DNA of 64,000 bases from Streptomyces sp. NRRL F-6676 (lineage in GTDB: Bacteria > Actinomycetota > Actinomycetes > Streptomycetales > Streptomycetaceae): contig NZ_KL647085.1 in assembly GCF_000725625.1 (NCBI RefSeq), positions 59,478 to 123,477 of the forward strand, given 5' to 3'. The position numbers and the translations under genes were made by a program. Numbering within the stretch: position 1 is the first letter of the stretch; every line of letters starts with the position of its first letter. The notes under the pieces were generated by a model. That model was given only the letters and a program-made list of their open reading frames with translations, did no database searches and was not told the origin of the DNA. Below, in pieces: positions 25,512-35,362 of this stretch.

Positions 25512-26477
25512 ATGAGCAATCTCGACCGCGAGGCGGCGCCCGCACTCTGCGGCGGCCGCGGGTTCGTGGTGGCCGAACCGGTACGCGAACTCCTCAGCCC
25601 CCGCCGCATGCGGCTCGGCGAGTCCACCGAGGTGCGCCGGCTGCTGCCCAACCTGGGCCGTCGCATGATCGGTGCGTGGTGCTTCGTCGACCACTACGGC
25701 CCCGACGACATCGCCGACGAGCCCGGCATGCAGGTCCCGCCGCACCCGCACATGGGTCTCCAGACGGTGAGCTGGCTGCACGAGGGCGAGGTGCTGCACC
25801 GCGACTCCACGGGCAGCCTCCAGACCGTCCGCCCCCGCGAGCTGGGCCTGATGACCTCGGGCAGGGCCATCAGCCACTCCGAGGAGAGCCCCCGCTCGCA
25901 CGCCCGCCTCCTGCACGGCGCCCAGCTGTGGGTCGCCCTCCCCGACTCCCACCGCCACACCGACCCGCACTTCGAGTACCACGCGGACCTCCCCGAGGTC
26001 ACCGCGCCGGGCCTGAAGGCCACCCTGATCCTGGGCGAGGTCGACGGCACCCACTCCCCGGGCACGACGTACACCCCGATCGTCGGCGCCGACCTGACCC
26101 TGACCCACGGCGCCGACGTACGCCTGCCGCTGGAGCCGGACTTCGAGTACGCGGTCCTGTCCATGTCCGGCGAGGCCCACGTCGACGGCGTCCCGCTGCT
26201 CCCCGGCTCGATGCTCTACCTGGGCTGCGGCCGCCACGACCTCCCCCTGCGCGCCGAGTCCGACACCAGCCTGATGCTCCTGGGCGGCGAACCGTTCGAG
26301 GAGGAGCTGGTGATGTGGTGGAACTTCATCGGCAGATCCCAACAAGATATCACCCAGGCCCGGTTGGACTGGATGACCGGCTCCCGCTTCGGGGAAGTGA
26401 AGGGCTACGACGGCACCCCGCTCGCGGCCCCGGAGCTGCCGCCCGTCCCCCTCAAACCCCGAGGTAGGACACGCTGA
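25512..26477 (+). CDS. Pirin-family protein
   Basis: The 321-residue protein has the pirin bicupin fold. Metal ligands lie in PPHPHMGLQTVSWLHEGEVLHRDS (His-x-His and His/Glu), and the later GRAISHSEES and GAQLWVALP are typical. Pirins act as quercetinase-like dioxygenases or redox-sensing regulators. The ATG at 25512 is the first plausible start. A strong terminator hairpin follows at 26508. It is the last conserved-type gene before the scar region. Confidence 0.92.
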   Translation: MSNLDREAAPALCGGRGFVVAEPVRELLSPRRMRLGESTEVRRLLPNLGRRMIGAWCFVDHYGPDDIADEPGMQVPPHPHMGLQTVSWLHEGEVLHRDSTGSLQTVRPRELGLMTSGRAISHSEESPRSHARLLHGAQLWVALPDSHRHTDPHFEYHADLPEVTAPGLKATLILGEVDGTHSPGTTYTPIVGADLTLTHGADVRLPLEPDFEYAVLSMSGEAHVDGVPLLPGSMLYLGCGRHDLPLRAESDTSLMLLGGEPFEEELVMWWNFIGRSQQDITQARLDWMTGSRFGEVKGYDGTPLAAPELPPVPLKPRGRTR

Positions 26478-26507
26478 CGGCGGTTCACGAGCCCCACTGT
26501 GCAACAC

Positions 26508-26540
26508 GGCCGGGCGGGGATGCGACACCCCTGCCCGGCC
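26508..26540 (+). terminator. Terminator hairpin after the pirin gene
   Basis: GGCCGGGC-GGGG pairs with CCCC-T-GCCCGGCC across an 8-nt loop, a 12-bp stem with one bulged T, starting 30 bp after the stop codon. Confidence 0.65.
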
Positions 26541-26630
26541 CGCAAAATCCGCACGAGTAAACCACCCCCGAGCCGCTCCAGGGCCGGCCCCGGAAGTGCA
26601 AGTTCCGCCGACTGTGACCACCTCTGCCCA

Positions 26631-26645
26631 GACTGATGCTGACCC
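26631..26645 (+). repeat. 15-bp direct repeat, left copy
   Basis: GACTGATGCTGACCC occurs here and, identically, at 26796-26810, 165 bp apart. Partial copies (AATGCTGAC, TTGCTGAC) follow the left copy immediately. Confidence 0.7.
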
Positions 26646-26795
26646 AATGCTGACTTTGCTGACGGCTCGTCAGATCGCCCTGTGCCCTGCTCAATGGTCC
26701 GTGAGCGCCCCCTGGCCGTGGTCTCCCAAGGTCGATGCCGGCGGCCTCTGGTCATCGAACTTTTGCGGCCATGGCGGGAAGCCCGTGTTTCGACG

Positions 26796-26810
26796 GACTG
26801 ATGCTGACCC
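26796..26810 (+). repeat. 15-bp direct repeat, right copy
   Basis: This is the exact second copy of GACTGATGCTGACCC. The pair could be an attachment-site remnant or a site-specific recombination footprint; no integrase gene remains. Confidence 0.7.
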
Positions 26811-27086
26811 TCAACCACGCTTTGTCTAGTCCCCACAACACCGATCTGACCACACCTCCGGGTAACCGACGGCGGGGCCAACCATGCGGTAGGTGCGTGT
26901 ACTCGGTTTCGTCGGAGACGAGATCTCAAGCGTGATGGGAGTTGGAGGAGGGAAGCCGGGTGGCGTCTGCAGCGTGCAGCGGACGACCTTCGAGGCGGAG
27001 GTCATCGCCTTACGCTGGTTACTTGAAGCACCCCACACCCTGGCCCTCAACGACGTTCGGCTCGACTCGGGTGTCAGCCGGCGGAG

Positions 27087-27175
27087 GGAGCAAGGCCCTG
27101 TCGGCGGGGAAGACTTACGAGGCCGGTTCCACGATGAACCAGGCCACGGAACACCCCCGCGTCGGCGGGGAGGAC
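27087..27175 (-). CRISPR. Remnant type I-E CRISPR array end: two repeats, one spacer
   Basis: A 28-bp repeat at 27148-27175 has the I-E form when read on the minus strand: GTCCT, then the stem CCCCGC-CGA-CGCGGGG and a GTGTTCC end. A second 28-bp unit at 27087-27114 is identical or nearly so over its first 15 bases (minus strand) and degenerate after that. The spacer between them (27115-27147) is 33 nt, the I-E length. Degeneracy in the 3' half is usual for the terminal, leader-distal repeat, so the array ran on the minus strand and its leader lay to the right, where an MFS pseudogene now abuts. No cas genes are in the window. Confidence 0.75.
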
Positions 27176-27939
27176 GTCCAGGGAGGAGACCCGGGCGAGC
27201 CTGTCGGGAGCCACCTCGCGTGGGGCGGCGCTGGACCAGGGCACGTTGAACAACTCGATGCCGACGCCCGCGACGGTGTAGGCGGCCATCACGACGACCG
27301 GGTGCACCGGAACGACGAGGCTCAGCGGTGCGAGTCCGTAGGCGGCGAGCCCGGCGAGCGCGGACCAGCCGGGGGAGCGGGGACGCCAGCGGGCGATGAG
27401 CAGGGCGCCGGCGAGCGCGCCGGCCATGTACGCGGTCATCGCGCCCGCGAAGACCGCCTCGGTGCGGTACTCGTCCCTGCTGACCAGAGGGAGTGCCACA
27501 CCGGTCGCCGAGTAGCCGGTGGCTATGACGGCCGTCAGCGCGCCCAGACCGGCGAGGAACCACGGGTGCCTGCGCGCCTCGCGCACGCCCTCCGTGAACT
27601 CCGCCACGAAGGACGTCCCTGCCCTGACCGAGGACTCCGACCGGTCCGCTCCGGCCACCGGGGGCTTGCCGCCCCCCGGGACGCATGCGGCGACGAGCCA
27701 GAGCAGCCCGATGCCGACCAGCAGCGCTCCTATGTCGAGGAAGACGGCAAGCAGTGTGGCCAGGGAGGGGCCCACCAGTGTCGTGACCCGGACCGACAGC
27801 GTCATGGCGGCGTTGGCCTGCTGCCTGCCGTCGGCGTCGACCACTTCGGCGGTCAGGGCCTGGTAGGCGGGCCGCAGGCGCCCTGCCCGGCTCCCGCCAC
27901 CGCGGCGGCCGTTGCCATCAGCAGCACCGAGCGGTCCAG
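27176..27939 (-). pseudogene. Decayed MFS exporter (EntS-like)
   Basis: The minus strand encodes the middle of a major-facilitator exporter: PAYQALTAEVVDADGRQQAN, then TTLVGPSLATLLAVFLDIGA, and further helices to ELFNVPWSSAAPREVAPDRL and ARVSSLD. The first helices are missing, a one-base deletion near 27878 separates the upstream LDRSVLLMATAAAVAGAGQG from the rest, a TGA precedes that segment, and after ARVSSLD the frame runs into a CRISPR repeat. EntS-type proteins export siderophores, and the gene lies directly upstream of the siderophore cluster, so it may once have exported its product. It cannot work as it stands. Confidence 0.8.
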
Positions 27940-27992
27940 TCAAAGGATGTCGGGGGTCGGCGGGCGCAGTGCGAGGGTGGGGCGTGGGAAGT

Positions 27993-28013
27993 TATTGAAT
28001 ATGGAAGTCATTA
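27993..28013. promoter_or_regulatory. Zur-like box upstream of the ferredoxin operon
   Basis: The site opens TATTGAATATGG and ends AAGTCATTA. It matches about 16 of 21 positions of the actinobacterial Zur consensus I remember (TATTGAAAATG...TTTCATTA). It lies 60 bp before the ferredoxin start in a locally AT-rich stretch. Zur with zinc would repress the ferredoxin-importer operon. Confidence 0.6.
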
Positions 28014-28072
28014 CCGACTAATGTCGGACTGTCACACAGGCGCCCCGCGTGGGCGACAGGGGAGGGGCCCTC

Positions 28073-28294
28073 ATGACCTTGGCACGACAGGCGTCCGGAG
28101 CCGGGAAGATCGGCGTGGAGCGCGACCGGTGTGTGGGTGCGGGGCAGTGCGTGCTCGCCGCGCCGACGGTGTTCGACCAGGACGAGGAGGAAGGACTCGT
28201 ACTCGTCCTGGACGACGAGCCTTCCGCGTCCGTTGCCGACGCCGTGCGTGAAGCGGTGTGGGCCTGCCCGTCGGGTGCTCTCACCCTGCGGTGA
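28073..28294 (+). CDS. [3Fe-4S]-type ferredoxin
   Basis: The 73-residue protein has Cys20, Cys26 and Cys65 in DRCVGAGQC ... WACPSGAL. Ala at position 23 replaces the fourth Cys, as in the small 3Fe-4S ferredoxins that feed electrons to actinobacterial P450s. The likely partner is the P450 at 50862 in the same cluster. The ATG at 28073 has GGGGAGGGG upstream. It is the first gene after a Zur-like box and corresponds in position to the ferredoxin at the start of the coelibactin cluster. Confidence 0.9.
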   Translation: MTLARQASGAGKIGVERDRCVGAGQCVLAAPTVFDQDEEEGLVLVLDDEPSASVADAVREAVWACPSGALTLR

Positions 28295-28476
28295 CCTGTG
28301 GGCCCCGCGCCGCGAGGGCCGGATGCGGTCGAAACCGCGGAACCCTCGCTGAGCGCGCCCCCGGCTCCCGGACGTCCGCTCCCGCGCCGTCCTCACCCGC
28401 ACCGCCGTCGAGCCGGCCCACGGCTCCCGGATCACTCAGCGATCGTCATCAGCTCAGCAGAACGTCAAGGAGAAGC

Positions 28477-30063
28477 ATGTCCAGACAGATCGACCGTCGT
28501 GCCTTCCTCCGCCGAGGTGCGGCGGCAGCAGGGGCCCTGGCGGTGGGCCCCGGCCTGCTGGCGGCGTGCTCCACCGACGAGGCCGGCACCGACGCGAAGG
28601 CCGGGGACGGTTCCTCGTCCCGCTCGGGCGGCACACTCCGGGCCGCCTTCGTCGGAGGCGGTGCCGCCGAGTCGCTCGATTTCTTCAACGGCCCCTCCGC
28701 ACTGGACCTGGTGCGTGCCCGCGCCTGGCACGGCACCCTCGGCAACCTGGACCCCAAGGGTCCCGACGGGGTGCGTTACGGCGTTCTCAAGGGCATCGAC
28801 ATCTCCGACGACCTGTCGGCGTACACCCTCCACGTACGGCCCGGCGTCCGCTTCACCGACGGTTCCACGCTGACCGCCGCCGACGTCCTGCACTCGCTCA
28901 GCGGTCTCGCGGCCCGGAGCAAACTGCCCGTGTACCGGCTCGCCGCCGCCAACTTCGACCTCGCGCGAGCCCGGGCCGAGGGCGATCTGAAGGTCGTACT
29001 GCCCACGCTGAGGCCCATCGCCGACGGACGCGTGATCCTCTGTCAGGGCAACTTCCTCGTCGTCAAGGACGGCACCAAGACCTTCCGCAAGGGCATGCCC
29101 AGCTGCGGGCCCTTCCGGCTGACCGATTTCAGCGCCGGCCAGGGATCGGCGTTCGAGCGCTACGACGACCACTACGGGAACGTGCCGCGCCTGGACGGCC
29201 TGGAGCTGCGGTCGATCGCGGACTCGACCGCCAGGGCCGGTGCGCTCACCGGCGGTGAGATCGACTTCGCCCACGACCTGTCCCCCGTCACGGCGCGCAC
29301 GCTCGGCGACAACGGGAAGGTCGAACTCGTCCCCACCGAGAGCCCCTACCTCGTCGGCCTGTCGTTCCAGATGAACATGAGCGCCAAGCCCTTCGACGAC
29401 CCCCGGGTGCGGCAGGCGTTCAAGCTCGCCGTCGACCGGCAGGCCATGGTGAAGACCGTGTTCTACGGCAACGCCCAGGTCGGCAACGACCTCCCCTCCC
29501 TGGGCTTCCCCGACTACGCCGAGGGACTGCCCCAGCGCGCCCACGACCCGGAGCGGGCACGCGCGCTGCTCAAGGAGACCGGGGCCGACGGCATGAAGGT
29601 GACGCTGACGACCGGCCCGGAGACGCCGGGCATGGTGGAGATGGCCACCCTCTTCGTCGAGGACCTCAAGAAGATCGGGGTGCGGGCGTCGGTCCGGGAG
29701 CTGCCCGCGGGACAGCTCTACGCGGACTTCCCGGCGTACGCGGCGCTGTCGTTGGCCGGGTCGTACCAGATGCCCATCCCCGCCCTGTCGACCTACCAGA
29801 TGAGCACGGCGGGGGGATCCCCGTCGGCGTTCGGCTGGAAGGAGTCCGCCACCGACAGGCTCGTCGCCAAGGCCCGCGCCGAGAGCGACCGGGCCGAGGC
29901 GAAGAAGCTGGGCACCCAGGCGCAGCGCACGCGCTGGGAGGACGGCAACCAGGTGCTGCCGGTCTTCAAACCGAACCTGAACGCCCAGGCCAAGGGCGTC
30001 ACCGGGATCCGCGACGACCTCTTCGAGCAGTTCCCCGGCTTCTCCCAGGCGTCGCTCGCGTGA
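28477..30063 (+). CDS. Substrate-binding lipoprotein of an oligopeptide/nickel-type ABC importer
   Basis: The 528-residue SBP_bac_5-family protein has a Tat-like signal (DRRAFLRRG) ending in a lipobox with Cys31 (LLAAC), so it is anchored outside the membrane. The body has family features such as LHVRPGVRFTDGSTLTAADV and AFKLAVDRQAMVKTVFYGNA. Relatives bind peptides, nickel chelates or opine metallophores, so here it probably captures the metal-loaded product. The ATG has an AAGGAG site. Its stop overlaps the first permease start (GTGA). Confidence 0.92.
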   Translation: MSRQIDRRAFLRRGAAAAGALAVGPGLLAACSTDEAGTDAKAGDGSSSRSGGTLRAAFVGGGAAESLDFFNGPSALDLVRARAWHGTLGNLDPKGPDGVRYGVLKGIDISDDLSAYTLHVRPGVRFTDGSTLTAADVLHSLSGLAARSKLPVYRLAAANFDLARARAEGDLKVVLPTLRPIADGRVILCQGNFLVVKDGTKTFRKGMPSCGPFRLTDFSAGQGSAFERYDDHYGNVPRLDGLELRSIADSTARAGALTGGEIDFAHDLSPVTARTLGDNGKVELVPTESPYLVGLSFQMNMSAKPFDDPRVRQAFKLAVDRQAMVKTVFYGNAQVGNDLPSLGFPDYAEGLPQRAHDPERARALLKETGADGMKVTLTTGPETPGMVEMATLFVEDLKKIGVRASVRELPAGQLYADFPAYAALSLAGSYQMPIPALSTYQMSTAGGSPSAFGWKESATDRLVAKARAESDRAEAKKLGTQAQRTRWEDGNQVLPVFKPNLNAQAKGVTGIRDDLFEQFPGFSQASLA

Positions 30064-31010
30064 GCCTGGCCGCCTTCGCCGGCCGCCGCCTCGCGGGGGC
30101 GGCCGTGCTGCTCGTCCTGCTGTCGGCCGTGATCTTCGCGGCCACGACGGTCCTCCCCGGGGACGCCGTGAGCGCGGTGGCGGGCGTGGACGCCTCCGAG
30201 GCGCAGCGCGCCGACGTCCGGGCCGAACTCGGCCTTGACCGCCCTGCCGCCGCGCGGTACGCCGACTGGGTGGCGGGCGCGGTCCGCGGGGACCTGGGCC
30301 GCGGCTTCGTGGGCGACCGGCCGGTCACCGAGGTCCTGGCGACCCGTCTGCCGAACAGCCTGCTCCTCGCCGGACTCACCCTCGCGGTCACCGCGCCGCT
30401 CGCCACACTGCTGGGCCTGTGGACCGGCCTGCGGGGCGGCGCCGGCGACCGGATCGTCTCGACGGCCGCCCAGACCCTGGCGGCCGTACCGGAGTTCGTC
30501 GTGGCCGCCCTGCTCGTCGCCGTACTGGCCGTGTGGCTGGAGATCCTGCCGCGGGTTTCCGTCGTCCCGCTGGGCGGCACACCGCTCGACGTGCCGCACG
30601 CGCTGATCCTGCCCGTGCTGACACTCAGCGCGGTCGGTCTCGCGGTGGCCACCAGGTTGCTGAGGGCCTCCGTCGCCGACGCCGCGGCCACCCCGTACTG
30701 CGAGGCCGCACGACTCAACGGAGTGCGCGGAGTGAGGCTCGCCGTCCGGCACATCCTGCCCAACGCCGCGGCGCCCGCCGTCCAGGCACTCACCCTCACC
30801 ACGGGGGCGCTGGTGGGGTCGGCTGTGGTGGTGGAGAACGTCTTCGACTATCCGGGCATCGGCCGGGAGCTGCAACTGGCCGTCGCGGCCCGGGACATAC
30901 CCATGGTGCAGGGCATCGCCACCGCACTCGCCGGGGTGATGCTCCTGGTGCTGCTGACGGGGGACATCTGCGCGCGGCTGCTCGGCGCACGGGAAGGACA
31001 GCGACGATGA
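30060..31010 (+). CDS. ABC importer permease 1 (DppB/NikB type)
   Basis: The 316-residue integral membrane protein has an N-terminal helix, the segment VLPGDAVSAVAG and the EAA loop EAARLNGVRGVRLAVRHILP that contacts the ATPase. About six membrane helices are predicted. Coupled starts (GTGA and ATGA) link it to the binding protein and the second permease. Confidence 0.93.
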   Translation: MSLAAFAGRRLAGAAVLLVLLSAVIFAATTVLPGDAVSAVAGVDASEAQRADVRAELGLDRPAAARYADWVAGAVRGDLGRGFVGDRPVTEVLATRLPNSLLLAGLTLAVTAPLATLLGLWTGLRGGAGDRIVSTAAQTLAAVPEFVVAALLVAVLAVWLEILPRVSVVPLGGTPLDVPHALILPVLTLSAVGLAVATRLLRASVADAAATPYCEAARLNGVRGVRLAVRHILPNAAAPAVQALTLTTGALVGSAVVVENVFDYPGIGRELQLAVAARDIPMVQGIATALAGVMLLVLLTGDICARLLGAREGQRR

Positions 31011-31867
31011 CGACGGTCCTCACGCCGTGGGCGAGACGGACACGTACCCGTGGGCCGGGCACGCCCCAACGCCCCAGGCCGCCGCTGATCACCGGCGCGG
31101 GCACCCTGCTCGTCCTCCTGGTCGCGCTGGCGGGCCCGCTGGTCGCCCCGCACAGCCCCACCGCGCAGCTCGCCGCCCCCTTCCAGCAGCCCGACGGCCG
31201 GTTCCTGCTCGGCACCGACGTGCTGGGCCGGGACGTGGCGAGCCGGGTGCTCGCCGGCGGCCGCACGATCGTGCTCACCGCCCTGGCCGGCACGGTTGCC
31301 GCCGGAGCGGTCGGCATCACCGCCGGCGTCCTGTCGGCCCTGGCCTCGCGCCGGCTGGGCGACCTGCTGCTCCGCTGCGTGGACGCCTTGGCCGTGCTCC
31401 CCGGCCTGCTGGTCGTCCTCGTCCTCGCCGCCGGTTTCCCCGGCAGTCACACCGCCCTGGTGGCCTCGGTCGCTCTGGCCACCGTCCCGTTCTCCACGCG
31501 CGTGCTGCGAGCCGCCGCCGACACGGTGCTCTCCAGCGGATACGTCGAGGCCGCGCTGGCCCGCGGCGACACCCGGTGGGCCGTCCTCCGCCACGACGTG
31601 CTGCCCAACATCGCCGGACCGGCTCTCACGGACACGGCGCTGCGTCTGGTCGCGTCCCTGCACCTCGCCGCCACCGCGGGATTCCTCGGCCTCGGACCGG
31701 GCGGGGCCGCTCCCGACTGGGGGCGCATGGTGAGTGAGAACGTGCCGGGCGCGACGCTGGCCGCCGCGCCGTTCCTGACTCCGGCGCTGATGCTGGTGCT
31801 GCTGTCGATCTGTGCCGGTCTGTTGGCCGGGCGGCTGGCGGACGCGGTGGGGCGGGGTGCCGGATGA
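31007..31867 (+). CDS. ABC importer permease 2 (DppC/NikC type)
   Basis: The 286-residue membrane protein has the typical start of the family (PFQQPDGRFLLGTDVLGRDV) and an EAA loop (EAALARGDTRWAVLRHDVLP). It pairs with permease 1 to form the channel. ATGA overlaps join it to both neighbours. Confidence 0.93.
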   Translation: MTTVLTPWARRTRTRGPGTPQRPRPPLITGAGTLLVLLVALAGPLVAPHSPTAQLAAPFQQPDGRFLLGTDVLGRDVASRVLAGGRTIVLTALAGTVAAGAVGITAGVLSALASRRLGDLLLRCVDALAVLPGLLVVLVLAAGFPGSHTALVASVALATVPFSTRVLRAAADTVLSSGYVEAALARGDTRWAVLRHDVLPNIAGPALTDTALRLVASLHLAATAGFLGLGPGGAAPDWGRMVSENVPGATLAAAPFLTPALMLVLLSICAGLLAGRLADAVGRGAG

Positions 31868-33447
31868 CCGGCCGCGCGACGCCCCTGCCGCGGGCCGCCG
31901 AGACACTGGCCGAAATCAGCGGGCTGACCCTGGGCCCGGTGGCGGGAGGACCGCCCGTCCTGCGCGACGCCTCCCTCTCGCTGCCGGCCGGGCGGGTGCT
32001 CGGAGTCGTCGGCCGGTCCGGATCGGGCAAGAGCAGTCTGGCGCACGGCCTGCTCGGGCATGTGCGTCCGGGCCTGGAGGTCCGCGCCGGGACGGTCCGG
32101 GTCGCCGGTCTCGATCCCTTCGACCGCTCGGACGCCCGCCGGCTGCGTGGCCGGGTGGTGTCCTTCCTCGGCCAGGACCCGGCCTCCGCGCTGAATCCCG
32201 CGTTGCGCATCGGCGGCCAGATCGCCGAGGCGGTACGGCTGCGCTCGCCGGTGAAGGACAGAGACGCCGTACGTGCGCGGGTCGGTGAACTTCTGCTGTC
32301 CGTCAAGCTGCCGGCCGACCGGGAGTTCCTCGGACGGCTGCCCGGGCAGGTGTCGGGAGGGCAGGCACAGCGGGTGGCTCTCGCACTGGCGCTGGCGGGC
32401 CGGCCCAGGCTGCTGGTCCTCGACGAACCCACCAGTGGCCTCGACCCGGTTCTGGCCGACGGGATGCGCGCCCTGCTGGCCGAGGTCCTGTGCCAGGGGG
32501 ACCGCGCCGCACTGCTCGTCAGCCACGATCCGGCGTGGCTCGGGTCGGTGGCCGACGACGTGGTCCGCCTCGAAGCGGGGCGGATCACCGGGCGAGGAAC
32601 ACCGGTGGCACCGTCGCCTCCGCGTTCCCGGGCTGCCCAGGGCGGCGGGGGCCACCGCGAGGCCGCCCGCGTCACCGCCGCCGAACCCACCGTCGCCGGC
32701 GCTCTCTCCGTGCGGCGACTGCACGCCGTCCACGGGCGCGTCCCCGTGCTGCACGACGTCTCCCTCACCGTCCCGGCGGGCTCCTGCACCGCGGTCGTCG
32801 GGACGTCGGGTTCGGGCAAGACCACCCTCGCCCGCTGTCTCGCCGGGCTGCACCCGAAGGCGTCGGGGACTGTCGAGTGGTCGGGCGCGGACGCGGGCGC
32901 GCGCAGGGGGCGCGGGGCTCCGGTGCAACTTGTCGCGCAGGACGCCCGCGGTGCCCTCAACCCGCGCGAGTCCGTGGGCGTCGCGCTCACCCGTCCGCTC
33001 AGGGGAGTCGGGGGGCTGCCGGTGCGGGCCGCGTCCGACGAGGCGATGCGGTTGCTGGGGCTGGTCGGGCTGGACACGGACGTACTGGGTCGTCACCCGG
33101 GGGAGCTGTCCGGGGGACAGCGGCAACGCGTCGCGCTCGCCCGGACGCTGGCCGCCGAACCAAGTGTCCTCGTCTGTGACGAGATCACCTCGGCTCTCGA
33201 CCCGGAGACCGCCGGCCGGGTTCTCGACGTGCTGGAGTCCCTGCGGCTGACGTCCGGTCTGACCGTCGTCATGGTGACGCACGACCTCGCGGCCGCCGCA
33301 GCCCGCGCGGACCAGGTCGTCGTGCTGCACGCGGGCCGGGTGGTGGAAGCCGGCCGGGCCGGCCGCGTACTGGTGAACCCGGAGCATCCCGCCACCCGGA
33401 ACCTGCTCGCCCGTGAGGACGGTCGGGTCCTCACCGCGCTCGAGTAG
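31864..33447 (+). CDS. Fused double ABC ATPase (DppD-DppF type)
   Basis: The 527-residue protein carries two complete nucleotide-binding domains. The first has Walker A GRSGSGKSSL, signature VSGGQAQRV and Walker B LLVLDEPTSGLD. The second has GTSGSGKTTL, LSGGQRQRV and VLVCDEITSALD. It powers the two permeases. In many relatives these are separate genes. It ends the ferredoxin-importer operon; a perfect hairpin follows. Confidence 0.94.
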   Translation: MTGRATPLPRAAETLAEISGLTLGPVAGGPPVLRDASLSLPAGRVLGVVGRSGSGKSSLAHGLLGHVRPGLEVRAGTVRVAGLDPFDRSDARRLRGRVVSFLGQDPASALNPALRIGGQIAEAVRLRSPVKDRDAVRARVGELLLSVKLPADREFLGRLPGQVSGGQAQRVALALALAGRPRLLVLDEPTSGLDPVLADGMRALLAEVLCQGDRAALLVSHDPAWLGSVADDVVRLEAGRITGRGTPVAPSPPRSRAAQGGGGHREAARVTAAEPTVAGALSVRRLHAVHGRVPVLHDVSLTVPAGSCTAVVGTSGSGKTTLARCLAGLHPKASGTVEWSGADAGARRGRGAPVQLVAQDARGALNPRESVGVALTRPLRGVGGLPVRAASDEAMRLLGLVGLDTDVLGRHPGELSGGQRQRVALARTLAAEPSVLVCDEITSALDPETAGRVLDVLESLRLTSGLTVVMVTHDLAAAAARADQVVVLHAGRVVEAGRAGRVLVNPEHPATRNLLAREDGRVLTALE

Positions 33448-33480
33448 GCGCGGGTGCGGTGCTCCTTACGGTGGGCAGGC

Positions 33481-33509
33481 GGGGCACCCGCCCTGGCGAC
33501 GGGTGCCCC
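33481..33509. terminator. Bidirectional terminator hairpin
   Basis: GGGGCACCCG (33481-33490) and CGGGTGCCCC (33500-33509) pair perfectly over 10 bp with a 9-nt loop, between the convergent importer operon and aryl-AMP ligase gene. Confidence 0.75.
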
Positions 33510-33522
33510 TGCACGCCCAGCG

Positions 33523-35187
<1,665 letters not shown>

Positions 35188-35258
35188 GGGGCTCTGCCTC
35201 TCGTTTGCGGGCCTCGGGCTCTGGCGTCGAGGCCCTTCATGTGACTACGATGTGAAGC

Positions 35259-35281
35259 ATAGAAATGATAATCATTTCTAT
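35259..35281. promoter_or_regulatory. 23-bp perfect palindrome, Fur/Zur-type operator
   Basis: ATAGAAATGAT is followed by a central A and its exact reverse complement. The core AATGATAATCATT is identical to the centre of the E. coli Fur box. It lies in the 175-bp gap between the divergent aryl ligase and NRPS genes. From memory the matching promoter of the coelibactin cluster is bound by Zur, so zinc is the more likely corepressor, with iron as an alternative. Confidence 0.8.
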
Positions 35282-35362
35282 CTAGGATGTTTGCGGCCCC
35301 CTCCCCGAAGCCCGGCCTCGGCACAGCACCCCACCCGCCCCTCCGACCGGAAGGTCCCCGCA

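Larger units (their letters stand above)
26541..27086. other. Gene-poor scar region of lower GC
   Basis: No convincing gene is visible on either strand. Base composition is clearly less GC-rich than in the neighbours and short frames lack ribosome sites. It contains the direct repeat GACTGATGCTGACCC at 26631 and 26796, and several more TGCTGAC copies at 26647-26662. It ends at a degenerate CRISPR repeat. This may be the residue of an excised or degraded element. Confidence 0.55.

Noticed and set aside
26595..26830. Possible integrase or tRNA remnant between the 15-bp repeats
   Set aside because: No cloverleaf and no recombinase motif could be found on either strand.
27115..27147. GGTTC/GAACC inverted repeat inside the CRISPR spacer
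   Set aside because: Five-base arms are expected by chance and spacers derive from invaders, so no function is inferred.
27074..27943. A single intact 289-residue MFS protein
   Set aside because: Its first residues are out of frame with the conserved exporter sequence and its last 30 residues are translated CRISPR repeats and spacer.
26942..28021. 359-codon plus-strand frame
   Set aside because: It lies antisense to the exporter remnant and has no recognisable feature.
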